A DNA stretch of 44,868 bases from Candidatus Cryptobacteroides faecipullorum (GCA_017694885.1 JADIMH010000023.1:1-44868), one strand, 5' to 3'; positions 7,435 through 15,984 are shown, numbered from the stretch's first letter. Program-made: numbers and translations. The notes: a model not told the origin generated them from the letters alone.

Positions 7435-10083
7435 CTATCTTTTCAATGCCGCAATGGCGGCTTTAAGACTTTCTATCTTGGATACGGAATCCGCTTCTTT
7501 CTTCCTTTCCGTCGCAACTACCTGTTCAGGAGCGTTAGAGACGAATTTCTCGTTGGAAAGTTTCCTGCGTACAGACGCCAGGAACTTTTCCTGATAGTCC
7601 AGGGACGCTTCCAGTTTTGCAAGTTCTTCTTCCTCATTTACAAGTCCTTCGAGCGGTACGAACATTTCAACGGTCCTTACCATGAATGAGACTCCCGATA
7701 CACCTTCAAACCTGTCCGTCACGGTTATGGAAGAAATGTTGGCAAGCTTCGTGACCACAGGCAGGGTATCCATAGGAAAACCGTCTTTCACTAAAAGCGT
7801 CAGAGATTCTTTCGGAGAAAGACCTTTCTGCTGGCGTATGCTGCGGATTGCTACGACCGCCTCGCATGCCATTTCGAAGTCTGAAATTACTGACTGCTCG
7901 TATTTTCCTGCGGCAGGCATTCTCTGCAGCATGATGGTCTCCCCTTCTTTCCTCGGCTCCATGTTCTGCCACAGTTCCTCGGTAATGAACGGCATGAAAG
8001 GATGTATCATTTTCAGCAAGGCATCGAAGAACCTTTCTGTAGCCTTATAGGTAACGGCATCGATTCCTGTACCGTATGCCGGCTTGACGAGTTCAAGATA
8101 CCATGCGCAGAAGTCATCCCAGAACAGTTTGTATATGGTCATTATCGCATCTGATATCCTGAATTTAGAATAGTGGTCCTCGACTGTCTCCAGTGTCAGG
8201 TTGAGCTTGTTCTCAAACCATCTGACAGCTACAGCTGCAGCTTCCGGCTGCGAGGCCGAACCGTCGACACTCCAGCCTTTCATCAGACGGAAAGCATTCC
8301 AGACCTTGTTGCAGAAATTCCTTCCCTGCTCTACCTGGGATTCATCGAAGAGGATGTCATTCCCGGCTGAAGTGCATAGCATCATGCCCAGACGTACTCC
8401 GTCGGCCCCGTATTTTGCTATAAGGTCCAGCGGATCGGGAGAATTCCCGAGAGTCTTCGACATCTTGCGGCCGAGTTTGTCTCGCACGATTCCGGTAAGG
8501 TAGACATTATGGAACGGGACTTCATGCATGAACTCGTCTCCGGCCATGATCATTCTTGCCACCCAGAAAAACAGGATGTCCGGTCCTGTAACCAGATCGT
8601 TGGTAGGATAGTAGTATGACAGATCCCTGTTGGGCTGCGCCTCAGGATGTCCCGCCTTGCGGGTATCGAACACGGAAATCGGCCACAGCCATGAAGAGAA
8701 CCATGTATCGAGCACATCCTCATCCTGTTTCAGATCATCAGCGGTTACCTTCGGATCAAGGGCCTGCGCAGCCTTGAGTGCTTCTTCGGCACTGGCTTCT
8801 ACGACGAAACGCCCGTCAGGAAGATAATATGCAGGTATTCGCTGTCCCCACCACAACTGGCGGGAGATGCACCAGTCGCGGACATTCTCCATCCAGTGAC
8901 GGTATGTATTCCTGTATTTGTCCGGTATGAGCCTGACTTTGCCGCTTTCTACCGACTCAAGGGCTTCCTTGGCCAGGTCTTCCATCTTCAGGAACCACTG
9001 CATTGAAAGCCTTGGCTCTATGACAGCGTTGGTCCTTTCGGAATAACCGACAGGTGAAGTGTAGTCTTCGACTTTTTCCAGGTTGCCAGCCTCGCGGAGC
9101 ATGCCCTCTATCTTTTCCCTCGCTTCGAAGCGGTCTTCCCCTACCAGTATCTGCGCCTTTACGTTGAGCCGTCCGTGGTCATCGATGATGTCCAGGACAG
9201 GAAGGTTGTGCCTCAGTCCGATCTCGTAGTCGTTGACGTCGTGTGCTGGAGTGACCTTCAGGCAGCCTGTTCCGAAGCCCATCTCCACATAGCTGTCCTC
9301 TATGATAGGTATCTCCTTGTTGATTAACGGGATCAGTACTTTCTTGCCTTTCAGCCAATGGTACCTTTCGTCTTCAGGGTTTATACATACGGCTGCATCC
9401 GCCATGATGGTTTCAGGACGGGTCGTTGCGATGATGATGTATTTGTCGGTAGGATTGCCATTGCCGTCCGATATGAAATATCTCAGATGATAGAACTTGC
9501 TTACGGTATCCCTGTGGATGACCTCTTCGTCGCTCACTGCCGTAAGTCCGACAGGATCCCAGTTTACCATGCGGATACCTCTATAGATATATCCTTTCTT
9601 GTAAAAGTACACGAATGTGTTGATGACAGCTTCACTCAGGTCGGGATCCATAGTGAATTTCGTCCTGTCCCAGTCGCAGGAGGCGCCCAACTTGCGTAGC
9701 TGGCTGAGGATGATACCTCCGTGCTTCTCTTTCCACTCCCATGCGTATTTCAGGAACTCGTCGCGGGTAAGATCCTCTTTGCTTATGCCTTCCGATTTGA
9801 GCTTGGCCACCACTTTGCTTTCGGTAGCGATGGAAGCATGGTCGGTTCCCGGTACCCAGCAGGCGTTTTTCCCGTCCATCCTTGCCTTACGTACAAGCAC
9901 GTCATTCAAAGTGTTGTTCAGCACATGCCCCATATGGAGGATTCCTGTCACGTTAGGCGGCGGAATCACTATAGTATAAGGCTCTCTTTCGTCCGGTTCT
10001 GAATGAAAAAACTTGTTCTTAAGCCACCAGGCATACCACTTGTCCTCCACTTCGGCAGGACTGTACTTAGCAGGAAGTTCCAT
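7435..10083 (-). CDS. valS: Valyl-tRNA synthetase
   Basis: Class Ia aminoacyl-tRNA synthetase charging tRNA-Val, 882 residues, full length. The HIGH-type motif appears as HMGH (50-53) after PPPNVTGIL and the KMSKS loop as KMSKT (540-544). The CP1 editing domain is visible between them (motifs TTRPET and GTGCLKVTPAHDVNDYEIG), and a C-terminal coiled-coil arm (about 810-880) is typical of ValRS. It is the first gene of the minus-strand run; a promoter with both boxes lies 70-100 bases upstream and a perfect inverted repeat lies near the predicted transcript start, so it may be regulated at its leader. Confidence 0.97.
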   Translation of the reverse strand: MELPAKYSPAEVEDKWYAWWLKNKFFHSEPDEREPYTIVIPPPNVTGILHMGHVLNNTLNDVLVRKARMDGKNACWVPGTDHASIATESKVVAKLKSEGISKEDLTRDEFLKYAWEWKEKHGGIILSQLRKLGASCDWDRTKFTMDPDLSEAVINTFVYFYKKGYIYRGIRMVNWDPVGLTAVSDEEVIHRDTVSKFYHLRYFISDGNGNPTDKYIIIATTRPETIMADAAVCINPEDERYHWLKGKKVLIPLINKEIPIIEDSYVEMGFGTGCLKVTPAHDVNDYEIGLRHNLPVLDIIDDHGRLNVKAQILVGEDRFEAREKIEGMLREAGNLEKVEDYTSPVGYSERTNAVIEPRLSMQWFLKMEDLAKEALESVESGKVRLIPDKYRNTYRHWMENVRDWCISRQLWWGQRIPAYYLPDGRFVVEASAEEALKAAQALDPKVTADDLKQDEDVLDTWFSSWLWPISVFDTRKAGHPEAQPNRDLSYYYPTNDLVTGPDILFFWVARMIMAGDEFMHEVPFHNVYLTGIVRDKLGRKMSKTLGNSPDPLDLIAKYGADGVRLGMMLCTSAGNDILFDESQVEQGRNFCNKVWNAFRLMKGWSVDGSASQPEAAAVAVRWFENKLNLTLETVEDHYSKFRISDAIMTIYKLFWDDFCAWYLELVKPAYGTGIDAVTYKATERFFDALLKMIHPFMPFITEELWQNMEPRKEGETIMLQRMPAAGKYEQSVISDFEMACEAVVAIRSIRQQKGLSPKESLTLLVKDGFPMDTLPVVTKLANISSITVTDRFEGVSGVSFMVRTVEMFVPLEGLVNEEEELAKLEASLDYQEKFLASVRRKLSNEKFVSNAPEQVVATERKKEADSVSKIESLKAAIAALKR

Positions 10084-10120
10084 AAATCTATCCTAATATA
10101 TTAAATTTCAATATTTTATA

Positions 10121-10148
10121 ATATTTTGCCCATTATCGGGCAAAATAT
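10121..10148. repeat. Perfect 11-bp inverted repeat at the predicted valS transcript start
   Basis: ATATTTTGCCC (10121-10131) and GGGCAAAATAT (10138-10148) are perfect reverse complements separated by six bases. The right arm overlaps the expected valS transcription start (about 10146), so it could be an operator bound by a dimeric regulator or a stem-loop at the extreme 5' end of the mRNA. No U-tract follows, so it does not look like a terminator. Confidence 0.6.
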
Positions 10149-10152
10149 CGTG

Positions 10153-10183
10153 CAAATATACGCAGAAGCCGAGAGCAATGCAA
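10153..10183 (-). promoter_or_regulatory. Predicted Bacteroidota promoter for the valS operon
   Basis: Read on the minus strand: TTG at 10183-10181, a 20-base spacer, then TATATTTG at 10160-10153. This matches the TTG / TAnnTTTG promoter of the phylum. The predicted start is about 60 bases ahead of valS. Confidence 0.65.
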
Positions 10184-10203
10184 GTGAACTTGTTCAAATT
10201 GCA

Positions 10204-10233
10204 TTGCCGGACGGCAAAAAATTTATAAGTTTG
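10204..10233 (+). promoter_or_regulatory. Predicted promoter for queD-queE
   Basis: TTG at 10204-10206, a 19-base spacer, then TAAGTTTG at 10226-10233, 24 bases before the queD ATG. It diverges from the valS promoter without overlapping it. Confidence 0.65.
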
Positions 10234-10257
10234 CAACCTTAAAATCAACCGGACTGT

Positions 10258-10611
10258 ATGTACTACGTATCGAAACGCATGGAAATTGCATTCGCCCACA
10301 AGCTGTCGCTTGACTATGAGAGCAGATGCACACGTCTTCACGGACATAATGCCACAGTTACCGTATTCTGCTGCTCAAGGCAGCTTGATTCCAACGGTAT
10401 GGTGGTCGATTTCAAGCATATAAAGGAAGCCGTCGCTTCACGGCTTGATCACGGCTATGCCAATGATGTATTTTCCTTCAATCCCACTGCCGAGAATCTG
10501 GCAAAGTGGATTTGCGATCAGATTCCGGAATGTTACAAGGTAATGTTCCAGGAGTCCGAAGGGAACACTGCAGTGTATGTAAAGGACGGCTTTGAAGATG
10601 CAGCGCTATGA
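10258..10611 (+). CDS. queD: 6-carboxy-5,6,7,8-tetrahydropterin synthase (QueD)
   Basis: Converts dihydroneopterin triphosphate to 6-carboxytetrahydropterin, the second step towards the 7-deazaguanine core of queuosine. The protein has 117 residues, like QueD rather than the longer eukaryotic PTPS. Zinc ligands and the catalytic cysteine are visible: H14 in AFAHKL, C24 in SRCTRL, and H28 and H30 in LHGHN. The LDHGYAND segment corresponds to the usual LDHxxLN motif. The stop overlaps the queE start by four bases (ATGA), which supports pathway coupling. queC and queF are not in the window. Confidence 0.92.
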   Translation: MYYVSKRMEIAFAHKLSLDYESRCTRLHGHNATVTVFCCSRQLDSNGMVVDFKHIKEAVASRLDHGYANDVFSFNPTAENLAKWICDQIPECYKVMFQESEGNTAVYVKDGFEDAAL

Positions 10612-11192
10612 AAACCTATAAAATCAACGAAATATTCTACTCCCTCCAGGGAGAAGGGTATTATACCGGCACTCCTGCGATATTCATCCGCTTCTCCGGC
10701 TGTAACCTGCATTGTCCCTACTGCGATACGGACCATTCCGAAGGAAGGTTCCTTACCGGACCTGAAATCTTTGAAGAAGTGGAAAAATACCCTTCACAGT
10801 ATGTCGTCCTGACAGGAGGCGAACCGTCGCTCTTCATAGACAGGGAATTCGTCATATCGCTCCACAGCCTCGGAAAGACGGTCGCCATCGAGACCAATGG
10901 AACACATCCGCTTCCCGACAACATAGACTGGGTTACACTGTCTCCGAAGTTCGATGTCCAGAGCGGAGCGGAACTGAGTCTGGAGGACTGCGATGAAATA
11001 AAGGTAATCTATCACCGTCAGGATATGTCCATATATTCGGGAATTACGGCCAGGCATCACTTTCTGCAGCCATGCGATACAGGAGATCCCGGGGAAAACG
11101 GAAGACTTCTGGCGGAAGCCGTGGAGTTCTGCAAAAGCCATCCGCACTGGAGGCTGTCCGTCCAGATGCATAAATTCATAGGAATTCATTAA
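10608..11192 (+). CDS. queE: 7-carboxy-7-deazaguanine synthase (QueE), radical SAM
   Basis: Radical SAM enzyme that rearranges 6-carboxytetrahydropterin, the QueD product, to 7-carboxy-7-deazaguanine. The iron-sulfur cysteines form the CX3CX2C motif at C32, C36 and C39 (FSGCNLHCPYCDT), preceded by the QueE-typical YSLQGEG and followed by LTGGEPS and ETNGT, the SAM-contacting motifs. At 194 residues it is on the short side for QueE, which is common in this phylum. It ends four bases before the convergent LytTR gene. Confidence 0.94.
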   Translation: MKTYKINEIFYSLQGEGYYTGTPAIFIRFSGCNLHCPYCDTDHSEGRFLTGPEIFEEVEKYPSQYVVLTGGEPSLFIDREFVISLHSLGKTVAIETNGTHPLPDNIDWVTLSPKFDVQSGAELSLEDCDEIKVIYHRQDMSIYSGITARHHFLQPCDTGDPGENGRLLAEAVEFCKSHPHWRLSVQMHKFIGIH

Positions 11193-11196
11193 GTCG

Positions 11197-11898
11197 CTAC
11201 TGTTTTTCCTGCAGAATACGTTTGCTGACCGATTCCCTGTATTTCCGTGACACCGGGACAGTTTCCATGCCTACCGAAAGACAGTCGCTGTCAAGTCCGC
11301 TGATGCAGTCGAGGTTTACGAGAAATGCCCTGTGGGAACGGATGAATCGGTCCCCGAGAACGGACTCCCATTGCGAAATGGGGGTCTTGTTTCTGTATAA
11401 GGTGCCGTCTGACATGTGGATATATACCTCCTTGTCATTGGACTCGATGTAAGCTATATCTGCCGTATTGACAGCCACTTTGTGTCTGTCGGACACGAAC
11501 GAGACGGTATCGGGGATTTTCGAAGAGAATTTTGCGTACAGCCTCTGTAGAGAAACGTCACCGGAGACAATAATACCGAGAATCAGGACCGTAAAGACGG
11601 GATTTAGCAACACCTCATGGAATTTAGAGGGACGGAATACGTATGTATGTATCGTCAGCACCAGAAAGAAAGTAAGTACAGTCACTGCCATGGCCAGGTA
11701 AAAGGCATCGGCCGCCCCCTTTTTCCTGTCGGAGAAAGACAGCTGGGGAATGAAATACTTCAATGCGAATGCTCCGGGCATGAATAAAGTGCCGAGAAAG
11801 AAGGCCTGTCCGAACGAGTAATCGAAACTCAGGAAAATCATTGCCAGCAGCAATGACGCCAGAAAAACATACCCGATATCAATCAGAAATTTCATCAT
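11197..11898 (-). CDS. Membrane-anchored LytTR-domain transcription regulator
   Basis: The protein has 233 residues in two parts. The N-terminal half contains four predicted membrane helices (roughly 4-24, 28-48, 66-88 and 96-116), with no receiver or histidine-kinase domain. The C-terminal half (about 130-230) is a LytTR DNA-binding domain: DTVSFVSDRHKVAVNTADIAYIES, then YRNKTPISQWESVLGDRFIRSHRAFLVN and VPVSRKYRESV. It is therefore a one-component regulator that reads a membrane signal directly. It is divergent from a small MotA/TolQ/ExbB-like gene, and the 168 bases between them hold a 10-bp direct repeat with 21-bp phasing, the geometry LytTR proteins bind. The signal is unknown. Confidence 0.85.
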   Translation of the reverse strand: MMKFLIDIGYVFLASLLLAMIFLSFDYSFGQAFFLGTLFMPGAFALKYFIPQLSFSDRKKGAADAFYLAMAVTVLTFFLVLTIHTYVFRPSKFHEVLLNPVFTVLILGIIVSGDVSLQRLYAKFSSKIPDTVSFVSDRHKVAVNTADIAYIESNDKEVYIHMSDGTLYRNKTPISQWESVLGDRFIRSHRAFLVNLDCISGLDSDCLSVGMETVPVSRKYRESVSKRILQEKQ

Positions 11899-11915
11899 CC
11901 TTAAGTTTGACAGTC

Positions 11916-11923
11916 CAAATTTA
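11916..11923 (-). promoter_or_regulatory. Predicted -7 box for the LytTR gene
   Basis: TAAATTTG on the minus strand, 18 bases before the LytTR start codon. No TTG at the right spacing is visible, so this promoter may need an activator. The direct repeat at 11975-12005 lies about 65-95 bases upstream of the expected start. Confidence 0.4.
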
Positions 11924-11974
11924 AGACAATTTCTTTCAAAGTAGAACCGGCCCTAAAGGTCCTCAGGCTGGAAC

Positions 11975-12005
11975 AAGGGGATTTGACATGGCTATAAGGG
12001 GATTT
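11975..12005. promoter_or_regulatory. Candidate LytTR operator: 10-bp direct repeat, 21-bp phase
   Basis: AAGGGGATTT occurs at 11975-11984 and again at 11996-12005, an exact repeat with 21 bases start to start, two helical turns. LytTR regulators (AgrA and ComE families) bind direct repeats with about this spacing. The right copy ends four bases before the -33 element of the promoter of the ExbB-like gene, an activator-compatible position. The assignment to the adjacent LytTR protein is inference. Confidence 0.6.
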
Positions 12006-12009
12006 AAAA

Positions 12010-12040
12010 TTGCATCTGAACAGTCTGTACGGTACTTTTG
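12010..12040 (+). promoter_or_regulatory. Predicted promoter of the small ExbB-like gene
   Basis: TTG at 12010-12012, a 20-base spacer, then TACTTTTG at 12033-12040; the expected start is near 12047, about 20 bases ahead of the ATG at 12067. Both elements match the phylum consensus. Confidence 0.65.
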
Positions 12041-12066
12041 CAGTGAACCATTAAAACCATATCATC

Positions 12067-12390
12067 ATGAAAATTATTTTCCAATATTTCATTCAGGGAG
12101 GCCCTGGAGGAATGGCAGTAATCACCTTGATTCTCGTCCTCGTGTTCTTTGCCGCATGGAAAGCACCGGCATGGGTCGGCAACATAGGAAAACTTGGCCT
12201 CACAGCAGGTTTCCTATGGTTTCTTTTAGGCATTTCCCAGATGCTGGCCTATCTCGGAGAAAACCCGGAAACCTCTGTAGCGATTATCTACAGAGGCCTG
12301 AAAGTCACACTGATCCCTCTTTACTACGGGATTTTCGTCTACATTATCGCTTTGATAATAAGCACCGTACAGAAACCGAGGCTGCGGTAG
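12067..12390 (+). CDS. Small MotA/TolQ/ExbB-like membrane protein
   Basis: The protein has 107 residues with three hydrophobic segments (about 15-33, 42-62 and 80-100) and no signal peptide. The pattern of an N-terminal GGPGGMAVITLILVLVFFAAWK, a central helix ending before a short loop, and GLKVTLIPLYYGIFVYIIALII resembles the proton-channel core of MotA/TolQ/ExbB proteins, where GL(R/K)xALIPTxxG is a conserved turn. It is much shorter than true ExbB, and no ExbD/TolR partner is nearby, so stator function is doubtful. Its promoter adjoins the direct repeat and it is divergent from the LytTR regulator, suggesting regulator and partner. It ends five bases before the convergent ribH. Confidence 0.7.
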   Translation: MKIIFQYFIQGGPGGMAVITLILVLVFFAAWKAPAWVGNIGKLGLTAGFLWFLLGISQMLAYLGENPETSVAIIYRGLKVTLIPLYYGIFVYIIALIISTVQKPRLR

Positions 12391-12395
12391 CGGGC

Positions 12396-12860
12396 TTATT
12401 TTAACTGCCGTGAGAGGTTTACCATCTCTATGGCCGTGGTCATGGCATCGAAGCCCTTGTTTCCGGCTTTGGTGCCAGCCCTCTCTACAGCCTGCTCGAT
12501 GGAATCCGTAGTCAGGACGCCGAATATCACCGGAATGCCGCATTCGAGGCCGACATGGGCAATGCCTTTGGCGGCTTCGTTTGCCACCATGTCGAAATGA
12601 GGTGTAGCCCCCCTGATGACCGCTCCAAGACATACTATTGCGTCATACTTGCCTGAAAGGGCCATTTTCCTGGCTATGAACGGTATTTCGAATGAGCCAG
12701 GGACCCACGCCACATACAGGTCATCCCCATTCCCGCCGTGACGGATAAAAGAGTCTTCAGCTCCGGAGAGAAGTTTCGATGTAATGAATTCGTTGAAACG
12801 TGCTGCCACTATGCCGATTTTCTGGCCTGCGGCGGAAAGGTTGCCTTCTATTGTTTTCAT
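12396..12860 (-). CDS. ribH: 6,7-dimethyl-8-ribityllumazine synthase
   Basis: Condenses 5-amino-6-ribitylaminouracil with 3,4-dihydroxy-2-butanone 4-phosphate, the step before riboflavin synthase; family members assemble into pentamers or 60-mers. It has 154 residues, the normal length. The motifs [36 protein letters not shown] and [12 protein letters not shown] are all present, including the catalytic histidine region. Last gene of the rib operon, starting 12 bases after ribBA. Confidence 0.96.
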   Translation of the reverse strand: MKTIEGNLSAAGQKIGIVAARFNEFITSKLLSGAEDSFIRHGGNGDDLYVAWVPGSFEIPFIARKMALSGKYDAIVCLGAVIRGATPHFDMVANEAAKGIAHVGLECGIPVIFGVLTTDSIEQAVERAGTKAGNKGFDAMTTAIEMVNLSRQLK

Positions 12861-12872
12861 ATTGTTCAGTAA

Positions 12873-14078
12873 TTATTTATTGTCAAAGTGCAGCATGTGC
12901 CCCATTTTCTTGTATTTAGTGTATAGATACGCTGCATTTTTCTCGTTGCAGGTCATTTCTATCGGGTCGCGTCCTGCCACTTCGATTCCGTAATGGTCAA
13001 GTCCGTTGATTTTCAGAGGGTTGTTGGTCATCAATATCAGTTTCCTTACCCCCAGGTCGGCAAGTATGGCGGCTCCGGTGTCGTACTCGCGCAGGTCAGG
13101 TTTGAACCCTAATGCGATATTGGCTTCGACAGTATCCATTCCACGGTCCTGCAGCTCGTACGCACGCAGCTTGTTTATCAGCCCGATGCCCCTGCCTTCC
13201 TGACGCAGATACAGGAGCACTCCCCTTCCGGCTTTCTCTATCCTCCGCAGCGCTTCTGCCAGCTGCTCGCCGCAGTCGCACCTGAGCGATCCGAAAACAT
13301 CCCCGGTCAGGCACTCGGAATGCATCCTGCAAAGCACAGGCTCGTCTGTAGTGATGTCGCCTTTAATTACGGCTACATGATGCTCTCCGGTCACTTTGTT
13401 CACATATCCGCAGATACGGAAGTTTCCGTATCTGGTCGGGAATGCGGCATCCGAGGCTTTTTCCACCCACTTTTCATGGTGCTTCCGGTATTGTATCAGA
13501 TCTTCGACAGTTATGATTTTCAAGCCGTATTCCCGGGCAAACCCTATCAGTTCGCTTGTCCTCATCATATCCCCGTCCTCTCTCATGATCTCGCAGCAGA
13601 GCCCGCACTCTTCGAGTCCGGCTATACGCATAAGGTCTACAGTCGCTTCGGTATGTCCCTCACGTTCAAGCACTCCCCAAGGCTTTGCCTCTAACGGGAA
13701 CATGTGTCCGGGCCTGCGGAAGTCTTCCGGCCGAGCATCGGGAGCGACGCATTTCATGGCTGTCACCGAGCGTTCTATGGCAGAAATCCCGGTGCTTGTA
13801 GACACATGGTCGATAGACTCCGTGAAAGCGGTGCAATGGTTGTCGGTATTTCTGGCGACCATCTGCGGAAGCCCGAGTTTCCTGGTCATCTCCCGGCTCA
13901 TCGGCATGCATATCAGACCTTTGCCGTATGTAGCCATAAAATTTACATTTTCTGTAGTTGCGTATTTTGCCGCACATATCAGGTCGCCTTCATTCTCCCT
14001 GTCGGGAGAGTCGATGACGACTATTATCTTCCCCTGCCTCAAGTCCTCGGCAGCTTCCTGTATTGTATTGAATTTCAT
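12873..14078 (-). CDS. ribBA: Bifunctional DHBP synthase / GTP cyclohydrolase II
   Basis: Supplies both precursor branches of riboflavin. The N-terminal domain (about 1-200) is 3,4-dihydroxy-2-butanone 4-phosphate synthase, with the acidic motif DSPDRENEGDLI and the HTEATVDLM segment. The C-terminal domain (about 205-400) is GTP cyclohydrolase II, with the zinc cysteines in SECLTGDVFGSLRCDCGEQL and the motif RQEGRGIGL. Length 401 fits the fused form. It starts 29 bases after the riboflavin synthase gene. Expression is expected to follow FMN levels through the upstream riboswitch. Confidence 0.96.
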   Translation of the reverse strand: MKFNTIQEAAEDLRQGKIIVVIDSPDRENEGDLICAAKYATTENVNFMATYGKGLICMPMSREMTRKLGLPQMVARNTDNHCTAFTESIDHVSTSTGISAIERSVTAMKCVAPDARPEDFRRPGHMFPLEAKPWGVLEREGHTEATVDLMRIAGLEECGLCCEIMREDGDMMRTSELIGFAREYGLKIITVEDLIQYRKHHEKWVEKASDAAFPTRYGNFRICGYVNKVTGEHHVAVIKGDITTDEPVLCRMHSECLTGDVFGSLRCDCGEQLAEALRRIEKAGRGVLLYLRQEGRGIGLINKLRAYELQDRGMDTVEANIALGFKPDLREYDTGAAILADLGVRKLILMTNNPLKINGLDHYGIEVAGRDPIEMTCNEKNAAYLYTKYKKMGHMLHFDNK

Positions 14079-14107
14079 TATATTGAATATAATTATATCG
14101 AATATCG

Positions 14108-14773
14108 CTAAAATCCGTTATCTTTCAGGAAATCAATGGTCAGCCTTCCTGAATCACTTTCTTTACGACTGTCGTCCAGCCTGTCTTTTCCGAGATCCAG
14201 CAGCCTTTCCACATATCTGGCAAGCATATCGACCTCTACATTGACCGGACTCCCGACACGCAACAGTCCCAAGGTCGTGGAAGACAGCGTATGCGGAATC
14301 AGGGACACAACAAATGAATCGTTTCCGGCTGAAACTACAGTCAACGATGTTCCGTCTAGAGTGACAGATCCCTTTTCCGCTATGTATTTCAATAAATTAT
14401 CCGGCACCGAGACAGTCATCAGCACGGCTATTCCTTCTTTTGTGAGAGATTCTACCCGTCCGCAAGCATCCACATGCCCTGATACGATATGTCCTCCGAA
14501 TCGCCCTCCGCATTCCATGGCGCGCTCAAGGTTGACTTTCGAGCCGGCTGTAAGACTGCCGAGCGATGTCCTGCGCAGGGATTCCGGCATCACGTCCGCA
14601 GTGAAATGACCGGCTCCCGGTGTGACCGTCAGACAGACTCCATTGACAGATATGCTGTCGCCTAACTTCGTGCCATATATGACTTTAGATGCACTTATAT
14701 CAAGTACGGCTCCAGATGCACCCGCTCGTACCGAACGGACAGTCCCTATTTCTTCTACTATTCCTGTAAACAT
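14108..14773 (-). CDS. ribE: Riboflavin synthase alpha chain
   Basis: Dismutates two lumazine molecules to riboflavin. It begins with the diagnostic MFTGIVEEIG and carries two lumazine-binding repeats (about 1-97 and 98-195), with GDSISVNGVCLTV and its duplicate KGSVTLDGTSLTV, and the linker GGHIVSGHVD. A tail of about 25 charged residues (from LGKDRLDDSRKE) extends past the usual end near 200 and has no evident function. Second gene of the rib operon, 21 bases after ribD. Confidence 0.95.
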   Translation of the reverse strand: MFTGIVEEIGTVRSVRAGASGAVLDISASKVIYGTKLGDSISVNGVCLTVTPGAGHFTADVMPESLRRTSLGSLTAGSKVNLERAMECGGRFGGHIVSGHVDACGRVESLTKEGIAVLMTVSVPDNLLKYIAEKGSVTLDGTSLTVVSAGNDSFVVSLIPHTLSSTTLGLLRVGSPVNVEVDMLARYVERLLDLGKDRLDDSRKESDSGRLTIDFLKDNGF

Positions 14774-14794
14774 AATGTCTGTCTGAAAAAATTG

Positions 14795-15982
14795 TCATTT
14801 CCTGTCATTTCTTCCGGGCAAACTCGCGGCGAAATCTGCAGTATCCCGGCCTGCATCCGGAATTACAACATCAGAGAACCTTCCTTCCGGAAATGCATGT
14901 ATCATGATGTCTTTACCTGATGCCGTAACGGATTCTATATCAAGGCAAAAAGCGTCAGCCATCCTGTCAAGGCCGCTGCCTCCGACCGGACCTTTCGATG
15001 CTTTTCCGCCGATGATTTTCGGCGCGGCGAATATATAGTACTCGTCTGCAAGACCCCCAGAAAGCAGGCTCCAGTTGAGCTCCGCACCTCCCTCGACCAG
15101 CACGGAATTTATACCCATAGCCCCGAGCTTAGTCATCAGGTCATCAAGATCTATCATACCGTTTTCTGAAACCGCACATTCCATAGTCCCGATGCCGTAG
15201 CCTCGAAGCATCTCCAGCCTTTCATGCGGAGCGTCTGCCGTATGGGCAAGCACTGTCCGGTATTTCTTGGCACTCATAGCTATAGCCGAATCTTCCGGAA
15301 GCGAGGCATGCGAGTCCGTTATGACCCTTACAGGCTGTCTGAACCCCTCTATCCGGCAGTTGAGCATGGGATTGTCGGCCATGACAGTGCCTATACCTGC
15401 CATAATACCCATATACCGTCCCCGGAGCGTATGTACGTAATGCCGTGATTCTTCACTGCTTACCCATCTTGAATCACCGGAAGCGGCTGCTATCCTGCCG
15501 TCGAGGGTCATGGCCCACTTCATCACGGTCCATGGCCTGCGCTGTGTAATGTATTTCAGAAAAATCCTGTTCTGATACCTTATTTCATTTTCCAGAAGGC
15601 CGGTACTTACTTTTATGCCGTGTTCCCGGAGGATTGAGATACCTTTGCCGCTGACAAGAGGATTCGGGTCGGTCATACCTACCACGACACGCGAAATTCC
15701 GGCATCGATGATGGCAGAAGTGCATGGGGGCTGTTTGCCGTAATGGCAACATGGTTCCAGAGTGACATACATGGTAGCGCCTGCAGGACTTTCAGTGCAT
15801 GATACAAGTGCATCCGTTTCGGCATGAAGCCCGCCGTAGGCCTTATGCCATCCCTGTGAAATGATGCGGCAGTCCTTCACAATTACAGCTCCGACCAGCG
15901 GGTTCGGAGAGACATGGCCAGCCCCCTTTTCCGCAAGGGTCATGGCCGTTTTCATGTAATGTATGTCTTCGTCGCTCCACAT
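14795..15982 (-). CDS. ribD: Bifunctional pyrimidine deaminase/reductase RibD
   Basis: Deaminates and then reduces the pyrimidine intermediate made by GTP cyclohydrolase II. The N-terminal cytidine-deaminase-like domain has the zinc site H53-A-E55 with C78 and C87 (PCCHYGKQPPC). The C-terminal domain is DHFR-like, with KWAMTLDGRIAAASGDSRWVSS and VEGGAELNWSLL. Length is 395 residues; the last 30 or so are an unusual polar tail. The start codon lies only two bases after the U-tract of an intrinsic terminator, so transcription into ribD depends directly on the riboswitch decision upstream. Confidence 0.96.
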   Translation of the reverse strand: MWSDEDIHYMKTAMTLAEKGAGHVSPNPLVGAVIVKDCRIISQGWHKAYGGLHAETDALVSCTESPAGATMYVTLEPCCHYGKQPPCTSAIIDAGISRVVVGMTDPNPLVSGKGISILREHGIKVSTGLLENEIRYQNRIFLKYITQRRPWTVMKWAMTLDGRIAAASGDSRWVSSEESRHYVHTLRGRYMGIMAGIGTVMADNPMLNCRIEGFRQPVRVITDSHASLPEDSAIAMSAKKYRTVLAHTADAPHERLEMLRGYGIGTMECAVSENGMIDLDDLMTKLGAMGINSVLVEGGAELNWSLLSGGLADEYYIFAAPKIIGGKASKGPVGGSGLDRMADAFCLDIESVTASGKDIMIHAFPEGRFSDVVIPDAGRDTADFAASLPGRNDRK

Positions 15983-15984
15983 AT

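Noticed and set aside
12226..12633. Minus-strand 135-codon frame overlapping ribH and the ExbB-like gene
   Set aside because: It is out of frame with ribH, is rich in R/H/G and has no domain.
13396..14244. Plus-strand open frame of 282 codons
   Set aside because: Antisense to ribBA and ribE; composition is serine- and cysteine-rich, as expected of a shadow frame.
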